From NCBI RefSeq assembly GCF_017894385.1, contig NZ_CP059560.1, forward strand, positions 744,001 through 808,000: a stretch of 64,000 nt of DNA, read 5' to 3'. Positions 24,590 through 33,273 of this stretch are shown piece by piece. How positions within the stretch are numbered: the first letter of the stretch is position 1; every line of letters begins with the position of its first letter. Origin of the DNA: Aromatoleum petrolei (GTDB lineage: Bacteria; Pseudomonadota; Gammaproteobacteria; Burkholderiales; Rhodocyclaceae). The notes below the pieces were generated by a model. The model did no database searches, was not told where the DNA came from, and saw only the letters and a list, made by a program, of their open reading frames with translations. The translations under genes were made by a program, and so were the position numbers.

Positions 24590-27346
24590 TCAGGCCGCCT
24601 GCCTTACCTCTTCCGGCTCTTCGTTCTCGTCGTGGATGATGACCACACCGTTGTCGCCGTCGAGGGTGATCGTTGCGCCATCGGGAACGAGCTGAAGAGC
24701 GCCCTCGATCTGCACCCCGGGCAGGCCGTACTCGCGGGCCAGCAGCGCGCCATGGCTGATGAGGCCACCGGTCTCGAGCACGATGCCCTTGATCAACATG
24801 AAGACCGAGGTCCAGCCCGGGTCGGTCGCATGCACGATCAGGATGTCACCCTGCTTCACGCGGCCGATCTGGGACAGTTCATGAACGACGCGCGCCGTGC
24901 CGGTGACCTTTCCGACACTGGTCGTCTTGCCGCGCAGCACCCCGTCACCGGAGATCTCGGGCTGGTCGATCGGCGCGGCCCGGCCAAACTGTATGTAGGA
25001 AGCCGGATGCACCGCCTTGGTGTCGATCTTGTCGAAGTTCTTCCGCCGTGCGTCGATCTTGGCGCGGCACAGCTTCATGTTCGCCGTACCCTCCAGCACT
25101 CCGTACAGCTCTTCCATCGTCAGGAAATAACACTCGCGCATTTCGGCGAGCAGCCCCCGCTCGACGCAGCGCCGTCCGACCTCCTCGAAGCCGAGCTTGA
25201 TGTCGTACGTGGACCAGTCCATCACCTCGCGCTCGTTGTCGCGGTACTCGAGGCTGTGATGCGAGAAATCGATCAGGAACTTGAACAACTTCGCCTTGAA
25301 GACGCCCAGCGCCGGCTGCGCGCGCAGGTTGTCGTGCACGTGCCGGATCGTCTCTTCCAGCCGCTCGCGCATGCGATGCTCCTGAATGCGCGGGTCGGGC
25401 GTCCCCATCAGCGCCGGAATGATGCGCAGGTCGACCATCGGGTCGTCCGCACGGCGATCGAAGTAGATATCGCGATCCGGATGCCCGCGGTGGCCGCGCA
25501 GCCGCACGTGCTCGGCATACTTTGCGCGGAAGGCGGGGCCGTCGATGCACTGGTCGAGATAATCGAAGAAACGCGCATCGGGGTACTTGGCGAGGAGCGA
25601 CTTCAGCTCGGGCGAGCGATGGATCGTGTCCGCCAGCTCCCACACCGCGAAGTTGTCCTCGGAGGTGATGGTCGGGTTGCGGGTGCCGGTGACGAGATCC
25701 ATGAAAACGGTCGGGCGGCCGCCGTCGTACCAGTTCTCGACGATCCAGGCGACCCAGCCGAGGGACTCGCGCATGTACCACAGCAGTCCGTTCCACGGCG
25801 GATCGTACGAGGAAATCTCCAGCCGCATGACGTCCGCGATATGACGCTTGAGCTCACCGTCCGACATCGCGGCGAATTCGCTGCGCGAACGCGGGCGGGT
25901 CGCTTCGCGGTATTCCTTGTTGTCGATGAAGTCGTCGCGGATCGCCTTCCACCAGTTGTATCCCATGTCCGGCCGGTTCGCTTCCACCTTGAGGAACATC
26001 TCGATGTAGCGGTCCCAGTCGAAGGACGCCTTGAGCGCCTCCTCGTGCCAGTCCTTCGGGATCTTGTGCAGCATCGTCTTCCGCAGCTGGGGCGGGACGG
26101 CCGCCTTGATCAGTTCGAGATCGTTCCTGCAGTTGTAGTAGGAAACGCCCTTGTGATAGATCCACAGGCGCCCCGACGTGTAATCCAGTTCAGGGTAGCC
26201 GAAGGCATGCACGCCCAGGCTGTGGCACTGATTGAGGCCCCAGCAGCGCCAGGAGAACATCAGCGGCGAGATGGCGCCCGTCCACATTTCTTCGGGGAAG
26301 GTGCGCGACCAGATCGTGTCGTGCGGCGTCGCGTCATCGTTGCCTTGCACGCTCTCGGTGACGTCCGCATCCCACGAGAACTCCACCCCCGTGACCGGGC
26401 GCGCCTGCAGCACAAAGAATTTGCCGGCGGCATACGCCCACTCGATGTCCTGCGGAAAATCGTCGTACGCGCGCTGGATGCGGCGCCCCAGATCGGCGAG
26501 CCGCGCGACGTGCTCGTCATCGAAGGTGAAGGCCTTCGACTGTGCCTCGCTCACCGATTTTTCGACCGTACCGACGCCCGTCTCCGGGTTGCGGACCGTC
26601 ATCACCAGCTTGGTGCCGAGCGTGCGCTCCAGCACCTTGAGCGTCTTGTGACGCACGATGTATTCGTCCGGCGTGACGATGCCGGAGACAATCGCTTCGC
26701 CCAGTCCCCAGCTCGCGTTGATCAGGATCTGGTCGGTGGCGGTGTTGATCGGATTGCCAGTGAACATCACGCCCGACACCTCCGACTCCACCATGGTCTG
26801 CACGACCACCGCGATCGAGGGGAACTGGTTGAATCCCTGCGTCTTGCGATAGGACACCGCGCGCGCTGTCCACAGGCTTGCCCAGCAGCGCTTCACGGCG
26901 TCGATCAGGCATTCGCGGCCGCGGATGTCCAGGTACGTGTCGTGCAGACCGGCGAACGAGGCGCCCTCGAGGTCCTCGGCCGTTCCCGACGACCGCACCG
27001 CCACGAAAATGCGGTCGCCCATCGCCGCATAGCCCGCGAGGATCTGCTCGGCGATCGTCGACGGCATGTCCACCTCGACGATCCAGCTGCGGATGCGCTG
27101 AACGGACTCTTCCAGCGCGTTGGCGTCACCGTAGTCGATCGCCGACAGCGCGCTCGCGATGCGTTCCTTCAGGCTTTCGATGTGCGCCGCGTAGGCTGCC
27201 GTCGACACCACGAATCCCGGCGGCACGTCGAAACCGCCCTGTGTGAGCCGACCCAGGTTGGCCCCCTTTCCCCCCACCAGGTTCAGATCGGTGCCTTCCG
27301 GCGCACCGAACGCGATCGTGTAATGCGTTGTTGATTTATTGTCCAT
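24590..27346 (-). CDS. PEP-synthase/rifampin-phosphotransferase-like dikinase
   Basis: 918 residues. The N-terminal PPDK-type ATP-grasp domain is clear (GGKGANLGRL, VAVRSSGTAEDLEGASFAGLH). A long middle domain of about 450 residues is not the PEP-binding TIM barrel. The phosphohistidine swivel domain lies at the C-terminus (GGLISHGALLAREYGLPGV, His as phospho-acceptor). This order (ATP-grasp, substrate domain, His domain) matches rifampin phosphotransferase rather than PEP synthase. By analogy it would transfer the beta-phosphate of ATP to an alcohol. Near a hydroxylase that may make such alcohols, activation of a hydroxyl group for elimination is a testable idea. The start follows CAGGAGACGAGACAG. 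Confidence 0.8.
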   Translation of the reverse strand: MDNKSTTHYTIAFGAPEGTDLNLVGGKGANLGRLTQGGFDVPPGFVVSTAAYAAHIESLKERIASALSAIDYGDANALEESVQRIRSWIVEVDMPSTIAEQILAGYAAMGDRIFVAVRSSGTAEDLEGASFAGLHDTYLDIRGRECLIDAVKRCWASLWTARAVSYRKTQGFNQFPSIAVVVQTMVESEVSGVMFTGNPINTATDQILINASWGLGEAIVSGIVTPDEYIVRHKTLKVLERTLGTKLVMTVRNPETGVGTVEKSVSEAQSKAFTFDDEHVARLADLGRRIQRAYDDFPQDIEWAYAAGKFFVLQARPVTGVEFSWDADVTESVQGNDDATPHDTIWSRTFPEEMWTGAISPLMFSWRCWGLNQCHSLGVHAFGYPELDYTSGRLWIYHKGVSYYNCRNDLELIKAAVPPQLRKTMLHKIPKDWHEEALKASFDWDRYIEMFLKVEANRPDMGYNWWKAIRDDFIDNKEYREATRPRSRSEFAAMSDGELKRHIADVMRLEISSYDPPWNGLLWYMRESLGWVAWIVENWYDGGRPTVFMDLVTGTRNPTITSEDNFAVWELADTIHRSPELKSLLAKYPDARFFDYLDQCIDGPAFRAKYAEHVRLRGHRGHPDRDIYFDRRADDPMVDLRIIPALMGTPDPRIQEHRMRERLEETIRHVHDNLRAQPALGVFKAKLFKFLIDFSHHSLEYRDNEREVMDWSTYDIKLGFEEVGRRCVERGLLAEMRECYFLTMEELYGVLEGTANMKLCRAKIDARRKNFDKIDTKAVHPASYIQFGRAAPIDQPEISGDGVLRGKTTSVGKVTGTARVVHELSQIGRVKQGDILIVHATDPGWTSVFMLIKGIVLETGGLISHGALLAREYGLPGVQIEGALQLVPDGATITLDGDNGVVIIHDENEEPEEVRQAA

Positions 27347-27424
27347 CTGTCTCGTCTCCTGTATCTCCCTTTCGATGTGGAAAGGGGGTGCTTGCGTAAA
27401 GTGGTCCTGCCCTTGCTCCTTGTG

Positions 27425-28144
27425 TCAGTTGTCGCCCACGTGCTGCCCGGGCGGCGCAGACAGCGCCGCGGCCATCATCTCGAGGCAGTCCTCGAACAAC
27501 TCATCGATCGGCAGATTCGCTTCCTCCTTGCGGCCCGAGTGCTGGATCAAGGCATTGAGGAACATCGAACCGACGCTCTCGAGCCGCAACCAGAATCGCC
27601 GGCGGCCGAGAAACTCGAGGCGCTGGCCCAGCAGCCGGATGGCGCGCCGGAAGGCAACCGTGTTCGGCGAGTCGTAATCCACCGGGTGTTGCACGCCCTT
27701 TGGGCGGTGCGTCGTCAGGTACGCCGCGTGCAGCTTGATGTAGCTGATGTCGCGCTGATCGCGGTACAGCCGGAAATTGGGCTCGAAACAGATCCGTAGC
27801 AGCCACCGCAGGTCACCCAGGCGCCCCTGCACTTCCGCCAGCTCGAGCATCTCCTGGCGCTGGTGCTGAAGCTGCCCTTCGCGTAGCTCGAAGATCGCGG
27901 ACAACAGGCCCAGCTTGCTGCCGAAGTGGTATTGCACGGCGTTGTTGTTCTTCTGCTGCGCGGCCTCGCTGATGGCGCGCAGGCCGACAGCGTCGATTCC
28001 GAAGTCGCCGAACAGCCTTTCCGCAGCAACGATGAGGGCGATCCGGGTGCGCTCGCTCTTTCCGAGGGGCTGCTGCAGCTCCACAGCGTCAATCGCGTCC
28101 GTTGTCTCGTTCATCTCGTCTGCTTGAATACTATTTTTAAGCAT
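27425..28144 (-). CDS. TetR-family transcriptional regulator
   Basis: 239 residues. The N-terminal HTH is clear (AAERLFGDFGIDAVGLRAISEAA, with the recognition helix NNAVQYHFGSKLGLLSAIF). The C-terminal ligand domain has no recognisable subfamily marks. It is divergent from the aldehyde dehydrogenase, with a 367-bp AT-rich region between them, and lies 78 bp upstream of the PEP-synthase-like gene's far end on the same strand. It is the only TetR in the catabolic region and so a candidate reader of the ACCATAC/CATACGAT sites. ATG 28144 has AAGAGAC upstream; a second ATG ten codons later is possible. Confidence 0.88.
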   Translation of the reverse strand: MLKNSIQADEMNETTDAIDAVELQQPLGKSERTRIALIVAAERLFGDFGIDAVGLRAISEAAQQKNNNAVQYHFGSKLGLLSAIFELREGQLQHQRQEMLELAEVQGRLGDLRWLLRICFEPNFRLYRDQRDISYIKLHAAYLTTHRPKGVQHPVDYDSPNTVAFRRAIRLLGQRLEFLGRRRFWLRLESVGSMFLNALIQHSGRKEEANLPIDELFEDCLEMMAAALSAPPGQHVGDN

Positions 28145-28511
28145 GGATCGAAGTCTCTTCTTTTGGATTATTTAAGTCAACTGCCTTATTTCTAGTTTCT
28201 GATAGGCAAAACCTCAAGGTTTTTTGTGCGTCGCACGAATTTTTTTACTGCAGCTGCCTTATTTTTCCCCGATCCAGCGCTCCGGTGTTCGCCTGGAACT
28301 TCCCTCCTGTCACCTGCGATTTCCGACGGCGACACAGTCTCAGCCCTCGGATTTCAAGGGAAACCCCGCTCGAAAAAGCGCAGCCCGGATTCCTGCTTGC
28401 ACATTTCGTATGTTGGCGTATCGTATTTCAGGCTACCGCATGCACTGCACGGTTTCGGCTTCCACCCGGCCGTGATAACCCCACCTGATCGATAAAAGGA
28501 GACATCGAGTC
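28145..28511. promoter_or_regulatory. AT-rich divergent control region (TetR / aldehyde dehydrogenase)
   Basis: 367 bp without a gene and noticeably AT-richer than the surroundings. CTGCCTTATTT occurs twice (28181-28191 and 28254-28264). GTGCG-T-CGCAC (28225-28235) is a short palindrome. Towards the dehydrogenase, TTGCAC (28397-28402) is a possible -35 box, and two inverted CATACGA-type elements (TTCGTATG 28405-28412 and TATCGTAT 28419-28426) follow it. The dehydrogenase has an AAAAGGAGACATC ribosome site. Confidence 0.5.
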
Positions 28512-29948
28512 ATGAATGGCAACAGGCAGTCCTTCTTCATCGACGGCGAGTGGCAGAAGCCCGCGTCGTCGGCACGCATCGACGTGATGAATGCCACCAC
28601 CGAGGAAATCATCGGAAGCGTCCCCGACGGCAGCGAAGCCGACATTGATCACGCCGTCGCCGCGGCGCGTCGCGCGCTGAAAGCGCCGTCGTGGGGCGGG
28701 CTTCGCGCAGCGGAGCGCGCTGCGGCGATGCTGCGTTTCGCCGACGCCATCGAGAAACGCGGCGCCGAGCTCGCGCGCTCGGTGAGCATCCAGAACGGCA
28801 TGCCGATCAACGTCGCCGACCAGCTCGAAAGCGGGTTCGTCGTCGCGATGCTGCGGTACTACGCCACGCTGGCGAAGGACATGGTCGTCGAGGAAAGCCG
28901 GCCCTCCCCCATGGGTTTCACGTCCCTCGTGCGCCGTGAGCCGGTCGGCGTCGTCGGCGCGATCGTGCCGTGGAACTTCCCTGTCGCACTATCGATGATG
29001 AAGATCGGCCCGGCCCTGGCCGCGGGCTGCAGCATCGTACTGAAACCCTCCCCCGGCACCGTGCTCGACAGCTACATCCTCGCCGACGCCGCCGAGGAGG
29101 CACAGTTGCCCGCAGGCGTGATCAACTGGGTACCGGGGGGGCGCGAACTGGGCGCGTATCTCGTTTCGCACCCCGGCGTCGACAAGGTGGCCTTCACGGG
29201 CTCCACCGCAGCCGGCCGCATCATCGCCCAGGAATGCGGGCGTCTGCTGCGCCCGGTGACGCTGGAACTAGGCGGCAAGTCCGCTGCCATCGTGCTGGAG
29301 GACGCCGACCTTGGCGCGCTCGTCCAGGGCCTGCCAACCGCCTCCATCCTCAACAACGGCCAGGCCTGCTTCTCATGCACGCGCATCCTGGCGCCTGCGA
29401 GCCGCTACGACGAAGTCGTCGATGCGGTCGCCGGGGCAGTGTCCGCGCTCGTCGTCGGCGACCCGCTGGAACGGACCACTCACATTGGCCCGATGGCCTC
29501 CGCGATCCATCGCGATCGGGTACAGGGTTACATCGAGAAGGGCAAGGGCGAGGCACGTCTTGTCGCAGGCGGCGGCAAACCGGACCACGAGCGCGGCTGG
29601 TTCGTGCAGCCCACCGTCTTCGCAGACGTCGACAACAATGCGACGATCGCTCGCGAGGAGATCTTCGGCCCCGTGCTGGCTATCATCCGCTACAACGGCG
29701 AGGACGAGGCAGTACGCATCGCCAATGAATCGGAATACGGCCTGGGCGGCACGATCTGGTCGACCGACCGCGCCCACGCCGCTGAGCTCGCTCGCCGTAT
29801 CGAGACCGGCACGCTGGGCATCAACGGCTACATGCCCGACCTCAACGCCCCCTTTGGCGGCATCAAGGCGAGCGGGCTGGGACGCGAACTCGGGCCGGAG
29901 TCGGTGTCCGGATATCAACGGTACAAGTCGATCTACCAGCTCGGCTAA
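28512..29948 (+). CDS. NAD(P)-dependent aldehyde dehydrogenase
   Basis: 478 residues. Family motifs: PWNFPVALSMMKIGPALAAGC (cofactor binding), ELGGKSAAIVLEDAD (general-base Glu) and NNGQACFSCTRI, in which the Cys of GQAC is the nucleophile. It converts an aldehyde to the carboxylate and would follow the alcohol dehydrogenase at 14727 in a hydroxylation-oxidation-CoA ligation sequence. It is transcribed alone on the plus strand, divergent from TetR, and ends at a hairpin shared with the convergent minus-strand operon. Aldehyde specificity cannot be read. Confidence 0.92.
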   Translation: MNGNRQSFFIDGEWQKPASSARIDVMNATTEEIIGSVPDGSEADIDHAVAAARRALKAPSWGGLRAAERAAAMLRFADAIEKRGAELARSVSIQNGMPINVADQLESGFVVAMLRYYATLAKDMVVEESRPSPMGFTSLVRREPVGVVGAIVPWNFPVALSMMKIGPALAAGCSIVLKPSPGTVLDSYILADAAEEAQLPAGVINWVPGGRELGAYLVSHPGVDKVAFTGSTAAGRIIAQECGRLLRPVTLELGGKSAAIVLEDADLGALVQGLPTASILNNGQACFSCTRILAPASRYDEVVDAVAGAVSALVVGDPLERTTHIGPMASAIHRDRVQGYIEKGKGEARLVAGGGKPDHERGWFVQPTVFADVDNNATIAREEIFGPVLAIIRYNGEDEAVRIANESEYGLGGTIWSTDRAHAAELARRIETGTLGINGYMPDLNAPFGGIKASGLGRELGPESVSGYQRYKSIYQLG

Positions 29949-29987
29949 CGGAGTTCGATCGGAAGCGCGCATTAACATTCGCTGCCC

Positions 29988-30024
29988 AGCTCGGCCCACC
30001 CGCTCAGTACGGGTGGCCCGAGTT
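29988..30024. terminator. Bidirectional hairpin between convergent operons
   Basis: 15-nt arms (29988-30002 and 30010-30024) with one mismatch and one G-T pair around a 7-nt loop, core CCACCCG/CGGGTGG. It lies between the aldehyde dehydrogenase stop and the end of the long minus-strand operon, so it probably terminates both. There is no clear T-run. Confidence 0.65.
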
Positions 30025-30061
30025 GGCCGGTCCGACCCGTGAGAGCCTCCTGCCCGGGCGA

Positions 30062-30772
30062 TTACCTCCGGGCGTCGGCGGCGGGAGCCGCTTCCCGCTG
30101 GCGAGCCAATGCCGCGCGCATTTTCCGCCGCGCACCTGGGGCGAGCGCCTTGTACACCAGGCGGACCATCCAGTTAGGCAAATACCGCGCACGCTCCTCG
30201 AGCGCAACGCGGCCGCGCGGATGGTCCATCAGGTTGGGGTAGGGAAACGGAAAGCGATAGTTGCGGCTGTTTCGCCAGAACTCGATCGCCGAGATGTGCT
30301 TGGCGTTCTTGTAGCCGTAATGCGCGGGTGCGACGAGTCGCCACGGGGCACCGTGAGCGATACCGATCGGCTCGCCATCCAGTTCATCGGCGAGCAGGAC
30401 TTCGTCGGCCATCAAATCCTTGAGCTGCATGCTCACCGCGTAGCCGTCCTGACCGCGAAAGACAACGAAATCGGCCCCGTCCAAGGGTTCCGCACAGCGC
30501 TGCACGACGTCCCGATAGAACTCGCTGAAACGCACCCCGCTCCAGCGCAGCCCGCGATATGACCATGTCGTGACGCAATGAAAATCCGAAACCTGCTCCA
30601 CCCGCTGTAGCGTGGTCAACTCCCGACCGACGATCATTTCACGGCGCACGTCCCCCGCAATCTTGAGTGACTTCAGGTCGGGCGAATGCGGCAAGCGCTT
30701 GGCAAACAGGCCGAGGCCGAAGCGGTCGAAGCTCGGATATTCGAACTGCCCGGGTGGAAGCGGTTTGTTCAT
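30062..30772 (-). CDS. Sulfite-oxidase-family molybdopterin protein
   Basis: 236 residues. The molybdenum cofactor domain of the sulfite oxidase/MsrP family is visible, with the Mo-ligand Cys in DFHCVTTWS and the pterin-binding segment HGAPWRLVAPAHYGYKNAKH. Unlike MsrP and bacterial sulfite dehydrogenases, no Tat or Sec signal is seen, so the protein may be cytoplasmic. It is the last gene of the long operon, 21 bp after the AMP-ligase. Its substrate is unknown; a role in the catabolic pathway is suggested only by context. Confidence 0.82.
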   Translation of the reverse strand: MNKPLPPGQFEYPSFDRFGLGLFAKRLPHSPDLKSLKIAGDVRREMIVGRELTTLQRVEQVSDFHCVTTWSYRGLRWSGVRFSEFYRDVVQRCAEPLDGADFVVFRGQDGYAVSMQLKDLMADEVLLADELDGEPIGIAHGAPWRLVAPAHYGYKNAKHISAIEFWRNSRNYRFPFPYPNLMDHPRGRVALEERARYLPNWMVRLVYKALAPGARRKMRAALARQREAAPAADARR

Positions 30773-30793
30773 CTCTGTCCGTCAGCCCGGATT

Positions 30794-32362
30794 TCAAACG
30801 GTGGTCGCCGCGAGTTCACCGAACTGCTTGCGCAGCGCAGTCTTGAGGATCTTCCCCGTCGGCGTCATGGGCAGGCTCGCTGCAAAAATGATCTGTTTCG
30901 GCGCCTTGTAGGCGGCAATCATCTCGCGGCAGTGGGCGATCAGTTCCTCTGCGCTCGGGGACCTCTCCTCGGTCGGTACCACGATCGCGGTTACGCGCTC
31001 ACCCCATCGTTCGTCCGGGAGCCCGATCACTGCGACCTGCGAGACGGCCGGATGCTTGCTCAGGGCCTGCTCGACTTCGGTCGAATAGACGTTTTCACCG
31101 CCCGAGATGATCATGTCCTTGGTGCGGTCTACCAGGTACAGCATGCCGTCGGAGTCACGATAGCCCGCATCTCCGGTGCGATACCAGCCCCCCGATAGTA
31201 CGGAGTCAGTTTGAGTGGGTTTGTTCAGGTATCCCTTGAACATCGCCGGCGAGCGTACGGCGAACTCGCCGATCTCGCCGTCGGGAAGCTCGTCGCCCGC
31301 TGCGCTTAGAATCCGCACCTCCACGAGCGGTACGGGCGTGCCGCAGGACTTCAGCTTGCGCTCGTCTTCCAGATCGTGCTGATCGGGCCGCAGCAGGGTG
31401 ACTGCGCCGCAGGTTTCGGTCGCACCGTAGAACTGCATGAAGTCGCAGCGCATCGTGCTCATTGCGCGCTTCAGCAGCGGCGCGGTGATCGGCGACCCGG
31501 CGTACATGACCAGGCGCAGCGCGGAGAGATCGGTCTTCGCGGCGTCAGGATGGTCAATGATCATCTGGATCGCAGTCGGTACGAGGCAGCAGATGGTCGG
31601 CTTGTCGCGCTCCAGGGTCGCGAGCAGTGCGGGTATGTCGAGTCCGCCGAGGATCGTGAGCGGGATACCGTTGTATAAACCTTGCAGGGACAGGCCCGTG
31701 CCAACGAGATGGAAGTTCGGCATCACGAACATCATCACGTCGTCGTCCTTCCAGCGGAACGCCGGCTCGAGGTGTTCGCACAGGCGCATGAAATTGATGC
31801 CCCCATGCGTGAGTTCGACGCCCTTCGGCTGGCCCGTCGTGCCCGACGTGTAGAGCAGCAGCGCGGTGTCCTCCGGACGGACCGCGACGCGTGGGTCGAC
31901 GTCGCTACTGGCGCTCATGCGGGACTTCAGCGGACTGTCGCCATCGGAGGTGGAGTCGAACTCCACGATCCCGAAGCGCACGCCGCAGGTCTCGCGCACC
32001 CTTTCGAGCAGCGGAACGAACTCGCGATCCACGAGGATCAGTGGCGGCCCGGCATCCTCGATGACGGCCTTCAATTCGAGCGCGGACAGACGCCAGTTCA
32101 GCGGCAGCAACGCGCAACCGGCCTTGCTGGCGCCGAACATCGCTTCGAAATACTCGATCGAGTTCTTGCCGTAGAAGCCGACCACCTCGCCCCGACCCAG
32201 CCCGGCGTCGATGAAGAGGTTGGCGATGCGACTGGACGCATGGTCCAGTTCGCGGAAGGTTTCGCGGCGTCGCGCATTCATCAATGCGACGCGCTCGCCT
32301 GCGGTCCGTCCATGGTAGCGGGGAATGTCCCCGAGGGAGGCAATGTCAGCGTAGAGCCACAT
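30794..32362 (-). CDS. Acyl-CoA synthetase (AMP-forming)
   Basis: 522 residues, FadD-like ligase. Motifs: LLLYTSGTTGQPKG (P-loop), FYGATETCG, GWYRTGDAGY and the C-terminal PMTPTGKILK with the catalytic Lys. It activates a carboxylic acid to its CoA thioester. In this operon it would load the acid produced by the alcohol and aldehyde dehydrogenases, or a side-chain acid released later. Chain length and ring preference cannot be read. It lies 39 bp after the crotonase gene; the start follows GAGGTGCCTTGA. Confidence 0.92.
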   Translation of the reverse strand: MWLYADIASLGDIPRYHGRTAGERVALMNARRRETFRELDHASSRIANLFIDAGLGRGEVVGFYGKNSIEYFEAMFGASKAGCALLPLNWRLSALELKAVIEDAGPPLILVDREFVPLLERVRETCGVRFGIVEFDSTSDGDSPLKSRMSASSDVDPRVAVRPEDTALLLYTSGTTGQPKGVELTHGGINFMRLCEHLEPAFRWKDDDVMMFVMPNFHLVGTGLSLQGLYNGIPLTILGGLDIPALLATLERDKPTICCLVPTAIQMIIDHPDAAKTDLSALRLVMYAGSPITAPLLKRAMSTMRCDFMQFYGATETCGAVTLLRPDQHDLEDERKLKSCGTPVPLVEVRILSAAGDELPDGEIGEFAVRSPAMFKGYLNKPTQTDSVLSGGWYRTGDAGYRDSDGMLYLVDRTKDMIISGGENVYSTEVEQALSKHPAVSQVAVIGLPDERWGERVTAIVVPTEERSPSAEELIAHCREMIAAYKAPKQIIFAASLPMTPTGKILKTALRKQFGELAATTV

Positions 32363-32401
32363 TCAAGGCACCTCGTCAAAGTTGTAGCGGGGATCGTCGG
32401 C

Positions 32402-33190
32402 TCACTCGCCGCGGAATACGGGTTTGCGCTTTTCGACAAAGGCGAGGATGCCCTCGCGGGCATCTGCGCCTGCCGCCACACGCGAAAGCGCCTGGGCCTC
32501 GTCTTCGAGTTGCGCTTCGAAGGGCTGGCTCAGCGCGGTCGCGAACAGGCGGCGGATCTCGCCGAAGGCGCGCGTCGGGCCCGCAGCGATGCGCTCGGCG
32601 GCCTCTGTGGCCGTGTCGTTCAACTCAGCGTCGTCGATCACGAAGTCCACCATGCCGGTGGCGGCCGCCTGCTCGGCCGTAAGCGTCTCGCCACACAGCA
32701 GGAAGCGGCGCGCACGCGCGACGCCCATGCGGGTGGCCAGCGCGCGCGAGGCGCCCGCATCGCAGCAGTAGCCGATACTCGGATACGCCGCACCGAACTT
32801 CGCCGAGCGGCCGGCATAGACGAGGTCGCAGGCGCTGATCAGCGCGACCGCGCCGCCCATCGCAATCCCGTGTACGGACGCGATCATCGGTGCATCGAGC
32901 CGTGCGAGACGGGCGATGCCCATGTGCAAGGCGCCGGTCCATTTTCGGATCCGCTGGGGCAATTCGTCCAGGTTTTCGACGAACATTCGCACGTCGCCGC
33001 CCACGCTGAAGTACTTGCCGCGCGCGGTGAGGAGGATCACGCGCAGGTCCTTGCGCCCGGCCAGTTCATTGGCAACCTCGAGCCATTCGTTGCAGAAGGC
33101 CTCGTTGAATGGATTGCCCGCCTCGCCTTGGTTCAGAGCGAGTCGGGCAATGCCGTCCCGCAGATCGAGGTCTATTGTCTTGTAGCTCAT
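32402..33190 (-). CDS. Crotonase-superfamily protein (enoyl-CoA hydratase/isomerase-like)
   Basis: 262 residues from the ATG at 33190 with CAAGGAGACAGGA upstream. The fold is clear (SVGGDVRMF and the oxyanion-hole segment HGIAMGGAVAL). The two catalytic glutamates of enoyl-CoA hydratase appear replaced: the first is in the GGAVAL stretch where G-G-C-E is usual, the second in FGAAYPSIG where PE is usual. It may therefore be an isomerase, thioesterase or C-C hydrolase rather than a hydratase. It lies between AACS-like and AMP-ligase genes in the operon. Confidence 0.85.
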   Translation of the reverse strand: MSYKTIDLDLRDGIARLALNQGEAGNPFNEAFCNEWLEVANELAGRKDLRVILLTARGKYFSVGGDVRMFVENLDELPQRIRKWTGALHMGIARLARLDAPMIASVHGIAMGGAVALISACDLVYAGRSAKFGAAYPSIGYCCDAGASRALATRMGVARARRFLLCGETLTAEQAAATGMVDFVIDDAELNDTATEAAERIAAGPTRAFGEIRRLFATALSQPFEAQLEDEAQALSRVAAGADAREGILAFVEKRKPVFRGE

Positions 33191-33273
33191 TCCTGTCTCC
33201 TTGTTCGCACAGCGCTCCAGCGCGAAGGGGCGGTGCGCTTCTTCTTCGATCCCGCCCGAATGGGCCGGGAGAC

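Noticed and set aside
24632..27334. 900-codon open frame on the plus strand
   Set aside because: It is antisense to the PEP-synthase-like gene, has no family motifs and is rich in Arg, Val and His as expected of a GC-rich shadow frame.
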